Positions 1-4,782 of a stretch of 6,038 bases of DNA are shown here, piece by piece. The notes under the pieces were generated by a model that saw nothing but the letters and a program-made list of their open reading frames with translations, ran no database searches and had not been told where the DNA came from. Origin of the DNA: Acidithiobacillus montserratensis (GTDB taxonomy: Bacteria > Pseudomonadota > Gammaproteobacteria > Acidithiobacillales > Acidithiobacillaceae); NCBI RefSeq assembly GCF_018853465.1, contig NZ_JABBOU010000147.1, forward strand, positions 1-6,038, given 5' to 3'. The translations under genes and the position numbers were made by a program. Position 1 is the first letter of the stretch; every line of letters begins with the position of its first letter.

Positions 1-1324
1 CCCCGCCGCAACGCATGGCTTCTACCCCCGAAAAATCAAAGCCTTCTCCCACACTGGGGCAGACCGTCACCACCGCCTGCCGGAACAGCAGACGCAAGGC
101 ATCGGCGGGCACGCTATGCAGCAAAAACAGGCTGCCCTGCTCTATCCAGGGCAGAAAGCCTTCCAGCGCGGTCTGATAATCCCAGCCAATATGCCCGACA
201 ATAATGAGTTTAAGCGCGGGGTCCTCCATGCTGCGCAAAGCCTCCCAAGCTTCCAGCAGGCGGCTGTGATTTTTACGCGGTTCGACCGTGGAGACCATCA
301 GCACAAAGCGACTTTCCGGGCCCAGGGCGTCCGCATAAAAACGGGTTTTTTCTTCTTCATTACCAAATTGGCGGGACAGTTTATAGACTTTGAATTTATC
401 TTTCTTGCCTTTGATTTTTCCTTCATATTCGCCATGCAAATGGCGGCGGACAATGCCCGGAATGCGCTCCGGTTCGGGTTCTGCCGGAAAATAGTGACTG
501 GGCAGCATATTGTGGATGGTATGGGCCAATGGCTCGGCTTCGGGGAATAGATTGAGCAGATCGCGACGGGTGGCGTCGGAGACACAGGCAAAATGCGCCC
601 CGGCCCGTACATTGGCGGCCATGGCCTGAAAATGACTGGCCTGATGAAAGGCCCGGTCTGAGATGGTGTGGGGCATCAGCACCGGAATGGCATCATGATA
701 ATGGACGATCAGCGCCGTGCCCCGACTCACCCGCGCCGGGAAAGGCGTCTGGGCAATCAAGACATCCACGCCCCGGGTATTGAGGCGCGGGTAACGGGAG
801 CGCAGAGACAATTGCGACCGCTCGATCCCCACCAGATGCATGTGCCGCCAGGGGTAGGCACAAATCCGGTAATCACCGCGCAGCACTGCCTCGCGGTCCG
901 CCGCCGGCAGGCTCCGCCCGTACAATTCCTGCCAGACAAAATCCCGAAAGTAGCGGGTTTCAAAATGCCCGAGGGGGATCGCGCCCATACCCGTCCAGGC
1001 TTTCCAGCGCAGGCGCCAGCCCCGGGCAAAGTTGTCCAGCCATTCGCTGACATCGCCTTTCCAGTCCACCGCCGTGCGCCCCTTCAGGGCCACCACCACC
1101 CGGGCAAATCGATGGACTCGCTCCGCCTCGCTCAGCGCCTTGTGGCCGTACACTCCGCCCCGCACACTGCGTTTGGACATCTGCAGCAAACCCGATAATT
1201 CCACATCGGGCAGGCTGGCCAAAACGCCATACAGAAGGCGGGTTTCCTGGGGAATACCATAAAAGCCATCCAGGGCCGGGCGCATTTCCATGAGTACGCG
1301 CAAATTATTTTGTGGTTTATTCAT
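1..1324 (-). CDS. GT4-type (GT-B fold) glycosyltransferase, 3' end beyond the window
   Basis: This gene probably transfers a sugar from a nucleotide-sugar donor to a growing surface polysaccharide in the cytoplasm. 441 codons are visible and the frame runs off the left edge. Near residues 207-211 is VHYHD, and at 247-255 FACVSDATR, both typical of the N-terminal half of GT4 enzymes. The C-terminal half shows STVEPRKNH (345-353, with the basic pair R350-K351), VGHIGWDY (376-383) and the hallmark E-x7-E block EGFDFSGVE (E427 and E435), which contacts the donor. A lysine-rich linker lies at 302-315. The start is the first ATG after an in-frame TAG at 1361-1363, which is also the stop of the preceding FkbH-like gene. 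No good Shine-Dalgarno is visible. The 36-base gap suggests co-transcription with that gene. The family call is firm, but donor and acceptor cannot be read from the sequence. Usually only a C-terminal tail of several dozen residues follows the E-x7-E block. Confidence 0.88.
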   Translation of the reverse strand, partial: MNKPQNNLRVLMEMRPALDGFYGIPQETRLLYGVLASLPDVELSGLLQMSKRSVRGGVYGHKALSEAERVHRFARVVVALKGRTAVDWKGDVSEWLDNFARGWRLRWKAWTGMGAIPLGHFETRYFRDFVWQELYGRSLPAADREAVLRGDYRICAYPWRHMHLVGIERSQLSLRSRYPRLNTRGVDVLIAQTPFPARVSRGTALIVHYHDAIPVLMPHTISDRAFHQASHFQAMAANVRAGAHFACVSDATRRDLLNLFPEAEPLAHTIHNMLPSHYFPAEPEPERIPGIVRRHLHGEYEGKIKGKKDKFKVYKLSRQFGNEEEKTRFYADALGPESRFVLMVSTVEPRKNHSRLLEAWEALRSMEDPALKLIIVGHIGWDYQTALEGFLPWIEQGSLFLLHSVPADALRLLFRQAVVTVCPSVGEGFDFSGVEAMRCGG

Positions 1325-1360
1325 TGAGTTACCAAATGGCTTGGGGATAATGTATTGACG

Positions 1361-3382
1361 CTACACGGTAATATGGGCCGGGACAACGAGGCGCTCACGT
1401 AATGCGTATCGATCTTCGGTCTGCGGCGCAAAAAATTGCTCCAGGAACTGCCGGGCAGTGGCATTGCGACCGGTATCCATCCAGCGGGCTTGCAGGGTTG
1501 CGCCAGGCGCTGGCTCATCCAGTATGCGGGCCAGCAAGGCCGTTTCCAAACCCAGCCCGAAAACCCGACAGGAGAGCACCATTTGCCACAAACAATCCGC
1601 TTTCAACAAGGCTACCGCCACCAGACCATGCCGGGCCAGACGGTCACTGGCCTGCAGCACCCATAACCGCCCCTCCGCTGCCAGAAAATTCTGCAATTCA
1701 GCCGTGGTCCAGCGCTGCCCCGTGGTATTGAACTGATTGGTCCTATTCAATAGTTCCAGGGCGCGGTCAAAACCTTTGTCGCTTGGAGTCAACGGGTGGA
1801 TTTCCGCCCGCAACTGCAAGTCGCGCAGGAAACTTTCCCGATCAGTGGACAGCATGGCCTGATCACGCTGGATTTTAGCCTGCAATAATTCCGTGCGGCG
1901 GGTGGACTCCTCACTCAGCTTCGCTACCTGAAAAGGAATGCCGTACAGCAACGCCATCCGCCATTGATGGGGATCGCCGGTCAGCGTCCGCAACTGCGGA
2001 AAAGCGCGCTGCACCTCGGCAATTTCCAGGGGGTTGTCATCAATGAACAGGGCGTGTTCGGGCAGGATATTCAGTTCAGCCAGAATCTGGCGGATATTTT
2101 CGGACTTGGGCTGCCAGTTGATGCGCATACTGGCAAAATCTTCCAGCCGGAGCCGCCCATACCAGACCTGATTGAAACGGATTTTGGTTTGTTCTTCGTC
2201 GTTTTTGGAGCAAATGGCCAGGAGAATCCCCCGCGCCTTGCAGGTGAGCAGGGCTTCGGCGTAACCCAAGGGCCAGCCTTCGGTCACTTCTACGGGAATG
2301 ATCTCGTCCATCTCTGCCAATACGCCTTTCCAGAGCGTGTTATCCAGATCGGTAATAATCAGTTTGACCGGCTGGTCTCCCAGCAAAATTTGCAGTGCCG
2401 CCCGGGTTTTTTCGAGAATGCCCAGATGAATCAAATCCCCTTGGGGGGTGTTCAGGATGCCGCCGTGGGAAAAGTGCGAAAAATAACCATCATAGGCCTG
2501 ATTATCCCCGTAGTGCAGGCGCAGATCATTGATTTCGAGATAAAAGGCGTTCTGCTTTTCGGCCAGTCCTGCCTCGAAAGCATCGTTCAGCCCACGAACC
2601 AGGGCATAAAGACTGTTTTGCCGGTTCATCCCCAGCAGTCCGTTGATTTGCGCAGGCGGCTCCAGAAAGCTCAGAAATAACACCGGGAGCGCTTGCGGCA
2701 GTGCATCCCGGATTTTTTGCACCTGGGCCAGCAGTAGCTGGCGGGCCTGGTCTTGCAGAGTTGCCCAATCGACATCGGAACGCAGATGAAACAAATCGCC
2801 ATCACCCGTCGCGACCACCTGGCTCAGCAAGGTGCGCAGGGTAAACTGCACCAGCACCAGATCAAAATCCAGGGCGGCCAGTTCAGGAACCGGGTCGTGT
2901 TGACCGGAATTCATCAGATAATGCTGGACCGGCCAATCCAGGGCCAAGGCTGTCTGCAGTAGACCTTCCAGTAAGCAGGTGCCCAGCAGGGCAATGCGTG
3001 GCTTGCTGTTATCAGCAAAGCGGACCAACGATGAGACTGGCGAATGATGCTCCTGCTCCTGCATTTCCGTGCGCATCAACAGGCCAATACGCGCTTGCCG
3101 ATCTTGATACAGACGGGCTTCCTCGGAATTTTTGAGTGCTCGAATCACCAGCTTTCTACCACCCGGCGACTGCACACGCGGCAGGTAATGTTCCCTGCCA
3201 GCAGGATCCGTAGGCCGTCCCAGGAGTTTCTGATAAACCGCCTCCAGAAAAGCCGCGTCCTCCAGATGGCTTAACTCGGCAAGTTCCGGAGAACGCCACT
3301 GGCCGCGCCAGCGCTGCCACCAATCTGCTTTGCGCGAAGAACTCACTGATTCACATATTACTGTAGTAGTTGACGGCTTCAT
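1361..3382 (-). CDS. DUF4214 + SGNH/WcbI-like + FkbH-type HAD multidomain protein
   Basis: Residue numbers count from the TTG at 3394. The FkbH core is clear: DLDNTLWKG (349-357; D349 and D351 are the HAD motif I acids), CSKND (395-399), WQPKSENI (427-434, K430) and FIDDNP (450-455). The family block NRTNQFN (550-556) follows, in a C-terminal region that in this family resembles acyltransferases. FkbH proteins turn 1,3-bisphosphoglycerate into glyceryl-S-carrier, and others are found in polysaccharide loci. Ahead of the core, residues 131-340 look like an SGNH-type domain, starting LLGTCLLEGL, with Cys140 near the expected Ser position. Residues 44-95 resemble DUF4214 (YQKLLGRPTDPAGREHYL). 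No carrier protein is encoded nearby. At about 673 residues it is longer than simple FkbH proteins. The start is uncertain: TTG 3394, ATG 3382 (used here, 32-base overlap with the ATPase gene) or GTG 3346 (4 bases after the ATPase stop), none with a strong ribosome site. The substrate is inferred, not shown. Confidence 0.87.
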   Translation of the reverse strand: MKPSTTTVICESVSSSRKADWWQRWRGQWRSPELAELSHLEDAAFLEAVYQKLLGRPTDPAGREHYLPRVQSPGGRKLVIRALKNSEEARLYQDRQARIGLLMRTEMQEQEHHSPVSSLVRFADNSKPRIALLGTCLLEGLLQTALALDWPVQHYLMNSGQHDPVPELAALDFDLVLVQFTLRTLLSQVVATGDGDLFHLRSDVDWATLQDQARQLLLAQVQKIRDALPQALPVLFLSFLEPPAQINGLLGMNRQNSLYALVRGLNDAFEAGLAEKQNAFYLEINDLRLHYGDNQAYDGYFSHFSHGGILNTPQGDLIHLGILEKTRAALQILLGDQPVKLIITDLDNTLWKGVLAEMDEIIPVEVTEGWPLGYAEALLTCKARGILLAICSKNDEEQTKIRFNQVWYGRLRLEDFASMRINWQPKSENIRQILAELNILPEHALFIDDNPLEIAEVQRAFPQLRTLTGDPHQWRMALLYGIPFQVAKLSEESTRRTELLQAKIQRDQAMLSTDRESFLRDLQLRAEIHPLTPSDKGFDRALELLNRTNQFNTTGQRWTTAELQNFLAAEGRLWVLQASDRLARHGLVAVALLKADCLWQMVLSCRVFGLGLETALLARILDEPAPGATLQARWMDTGRNATARQFLEQFFAPQTEDRYALRERLVVPAHITV

Positions 3383-4013
3383 CCAGATCTTCAATCACCC
3401 GCAATCGTCCGTTTTCCAGAATAGCGGCATGATTACAATTCCCCCGGATCAGATCGACATGGTGGGACACCAGCACCATGGCCTTGCTTTCCCGGCGTTT
3501 GAGTTCTTCTTCACAGCGGCGGTTGAAGCGGGCGTCCCCTACGGAAATCACTTCATCCACCAGATAGCAGTCAAAGTCCACGGCCATGCTGATGGCAAAA
3601 CTGAGGCGGGAATTCATACCGGAAGAATAACTTTTGACGGGTTCATCCAGATAAATGCCCAGTTCGGCAAAATCTTCCACTTTGGCTACAGTTTCTTTGA
3701 CATCGACCCCATAGACCCGGGCGATGAGGCGGGCGTTGTCCCGACCCGTCAGGCTGCCCTGAAAGGCTCCGCCAAAAGCCAGAGGCCAGGACACCGTCAT
3801 CCCCCGCTGGATGGTTCCGGAATCGGCCCGCAATGACCCACTGATGATCTGGATCAGCGTCGATTTACCCGCGCCATTGGGACCCATGATCCCCCAGCGT
3901 TCGCCGGGATGAATTTGCAGGGATATATCATCCAGTATCACACGCATATCCCGACCGTGGTGAATAGGAAAGGATTTCCGGATATTATCAAGGACCAGGC
4001 TGTTTTCATGCAT
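3351..4013 (-). CDS. kpsT: Capsular polysaccharide export ABC transporter ATPase (KpsT/BexA/CtrD type)
   Basis: This is the cytoplasmic ATPase that powers export of lipid-linked capsular polysaccharide through a KpsM-type permease. The 220-residue protein is the usual length for KpsT/BexA and consists of a single nucleotide-binding domain. Visible motifs are Walker A GPNGAGKST (44-52), the family stretch SWPLAFGGAFQGSLTG (75-90, Q-loop Q85), signature SSGM (130-133), Walker B CYLVDEV (149-155, D153/E154) and the H-loop histidine in VLVSHH (H184). SWPLAF and the EPVKSYSSGM context distinguish the KpsT/BexA branch from general ABC ATPases. Wzt of O-antigen export is the main alternative, but Wzt often carries a C-terminal glycan-binding domain that is absent here. 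The ATG at 4013 has only a distant GGAG (complement of 4027-4030). The permease gene normally next to it is not in the window: the toxin gene lies immediately upstream and the FkbH-like gene overlaps or directly follows downstream. Confidence 0.92.
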   Translation of the reverse strand: MHENSLVLDNIRKSFPIHHGRDMRVILDDISLQIHPGERWGIMGPNGAGKSTLIQIISGSLRADSGTIQRGMTVSWPLAFGGAFQGSLTGRDNARLIARVYGVDVKETVAKVEDFAELGIYLDEPVKSYSSGMNSRLSFAISMAVDFDCYLVDEVISVGDARFNRRCEEELKRRESKAMVLVSHHVDLIRGNCNHAAILENGRLRVIEDLDEAVNYYSNM

Positions 4014-4078
4014 AAGGAAATACGGGCTCCAATGCTAAGCTTGTTGATTTATTCTACCATCAATCGCATGTTACGAGG
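4014..4078 (-). other. 65-base intergenic spacer between PIN toxin and kpsT
   Basis: This short, relatively A+T-rich gap (26/60 G+C in the block 4021-4080) separates the toxin stop from the kpsT start. It holds a possible extended -10 element (4051-4059), a 5-base inverted repeat TTGAT/ATCAA around 4044-4062, and a weak distant GGAG before kpsT. I see no intrinsic terminator (no G+C-rich stem followed by a T run), so toxin-antitoxin transcription could continue into kpsT. Confidence 0.5.
4051..4059 (-). promoter_or_regulatory. Possible extended -10 promoter element ahead of kpsT
   Basis: On the minus strand the gap reads TGGTAGAAT, a TGn followed by a hexamer matching TATAAT at 5 of 6 positions. 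No convincing -35 lies at the right distance. The start site would fall near 4044, giving a leader of about 30 bases before the kpsT ATG at 4013. Such short motifs arise by chance in A+T-rich gaps, so this is only a candidate. If real, it would allow kpsT, the fkbH-like gene and the glycosyltransferase gene to be expressed independently of the toxin-antitoxin pair. Confidence 0.28.
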
Positions 4079-4480
4079 TCATCCTTTCCAAGGGACCAAC
4101 TCTACCTTTGCAGCGTATTGCGTCAACTGATGATCCGTGGTCAATAGTCTGGCATCCAGCGTCATTGCTTGCGCAAGCAATAGCCGATCAAAGGGATCCT
4201 TGTGCACCCAGGGCAATTGCGCGACCGCATAGGTATGTGCAGCCAGAACTGGCAACTCGGTCAACGCGCTTTGTAGAGCCAGTGCATGGACATCTTCAGG
4301 GCAGAAATCAAAGTCTTCTCGCCGCAGTGACGACTTGATAGCAATCTCCCACAAACTGGCGGCACTGAACCAGACCTGATTATGCGGGTCAGCTACAAGG
4401 TTACATAATTCTTCAGGAAGCCGCTCGGGGGCAATGAGTAGCGCCAACAGGATATTGGTGTCCAGGAGCAATCTTTGCAT
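4079..4480 (-). CDS. vapC: PIN-domain toxin ribonuclease, VapC-like
   Basis: This is the toxin of a type II toxin-antitoxin pair. PIN-domain toxins are Mg-dependent ribonucleases that usually cut tRNA or rRNA and are held inactive by their antitoxin. The 133-residue protein is of normal length and carries the expected acidic set: LLLDTN (4-9, D7 with T8 and N9), SLWEIAIK (42-49, E45), HKDPFDRLL (93-101, D95/D98) and TTDHQL (114-119, D116). The SLWEIAIK and KDPFDRLL wording fits the PIN subgroup often paired with Phd/YefM antitoxins. The gene starts 9 bases after the antitoxin stop and lacks a clear ribosome binding site of its own, which suggests translational coupling. The active site looks intact, so the toxin is probably functional. 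Its RNA target cannot be predicted. Confidence 0.9.
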   Translation of the reverse strand: MQRLLLDTNILLALLIAPERLPEELCNLVADPHNQVWFSAASLWEIAIKSSLRREDFDFCPEDVHALALQSALTELPVLAAHTYAVAQLPWVHKDPFDRLLLAQAMTLDARLLTTDHQLTQYAAKVELVPWKG

Positions 4481-4489
4481 ATGGCCGAT

Positions 4490-4732
4490 TTATTTTTCTG
4501 TTCCGTAAAACATGGTTTCAATTTCCGCCTGAAGCATCTGATCCAGATTTTTCGGCAAAGTGAAACGGCCTTTACCGAGCCCTAAAACACGGGGTTTTGC
4601 TGACTCATTCAAGGAAACCAGGCGGGCAACCGGTTTACCTGCCCTGGCTATAATGATTTCCTCTCCAGAGGCAGCCTGATCCACATAGCGGGAAAGCTGG
4701 GTTTTGGCTTCGTGCATATTAATGATTGGCAT
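4490..4732 (-). CDS. Phd/YefM-family antitoxin
   Basis: This is the antitoxin partner of the downstream PIN toxin. The 80-residue protein opens with MPIINMHEAKTQLSRYVDQA, a classic Phd/YefM N-terminus (INMHEAK..LS), followed by a GEEIIIARAGKPVARLV strand-turn motif at about 23-39. This N-terminal domain normally binds DNA and autorepresses the operon, while the C-terminal tail (here about 45-80, with LDQMLQAEIETMFYG) wraps the toxin. The ATG at 4732 is strongly supported by GGAGGAG six bases upstream. A longer open frame reaching to 5161 is out of frame with the sulfatase gene and is not credible as part of the protein. A promoter and a direct repeat lie just upstream. The 9-base spacing to the toxin gene implies a two-gene operon. 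Base composition here is lower in G+C than in the sulfatase gene. Confidence 0.91.
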   Translation of the reverse strand: MPIINMHEAKTQLSRYVDQAASGEEIIIARAGKPVARLVSLNESAKPRVLGLGKGRFTLPKNLDQMLQAEIETMFYGTEK

Positions 4733-4738
4733 AGCTAG

Positions 4739-4745
4739 CTCCTCC
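4739..4745 (-). promoter_or_regulatory. Strong ribosome binding site of the antitoxin gene
   Basis: GGAGGAG on the minus strand sits 6 bases before the antitoxin ATG and fixes that start. It is the strongest Shine-Dalgarno seen in the window, in contrast to the weak sites of the toxin, kpsT, FkbH-like and glycosyltransferase genes. That fits the need for antitoxin in excess over toxin. The 8-base palindrome AGCTAGCT (4733-4740) overlaps it and touches the start codon. Confidence 0.8.
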
Positions 4746-4752
4746 ATGCAGA

Positions 4753-4782
4753 AATATAATGAGCCCAGTTTAGTCCAGTCAG
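4753..4782 (-). promoter_or_regulatory. Probable sigma70-type promoter of the toxin-antitoxin operon
   Basis: Minus-strand -35 CTGACT (4777-4782, 4 of 6 to consensus) and -10 TATATT (4753-4758, 5 of 6) are separated by 18 bases. The -35 overlaps the TGA stop of the sulfatase gene (4779-4781). Transcription would start near 4746, just ahead of the GGAGGAG site, giving a leader of roughly 14 bases. A dedicated promoter is expected for a self-regulated toxin-antitoxin pair. It is predicted by eye only. Confidence 0.5.
4765..4779. repeat. Direct repeat CCAGT-N5-CCAGT inside the toxin-antitoxin promoter
   Basis: Two copies of CCAGT (4765-4769 and 4775-4779) are spaced exactly 10 bases apart, one helical turn, and lie between the predicted -35 and -10. 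This is a reasonable position for an autoregulatory operator bound by the antitoxin. The units are short, so chance cannot be excluded. Confidence 0.3.

Noticed and set aside
116..1262. Several plus- and minus-strand open frames (116-550, 668-1198, 757-1053, 298-612, 1032-1262).
   Set aside because: All overlap the glycosyltransferase gene, whose frame is open from 1324 to the edge and carries GT4 motifs throughout.
1964..2680. A 238-codon plus-strand open frame.
   Set aside because: It lies wholly antisense to the FkbH-like gene, which has conserved catalytic motifs. Its own product shows no recognisable domain.
3330..3836. A 168-codon plus-strand open frame.
   Set aside because: It is antisense to kpsT, and the minus strand encodes all the ABC ATPase motifs there.
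4044..4062. Inverted repeat TTGAT/ATCAA as a terminator after the toxin gene.
   Set aside because: The stem is only 5 A+T-rich bases with a loop of about 9 and no following T run on the transcribed strand, so it would not form an intrinsic terminator.
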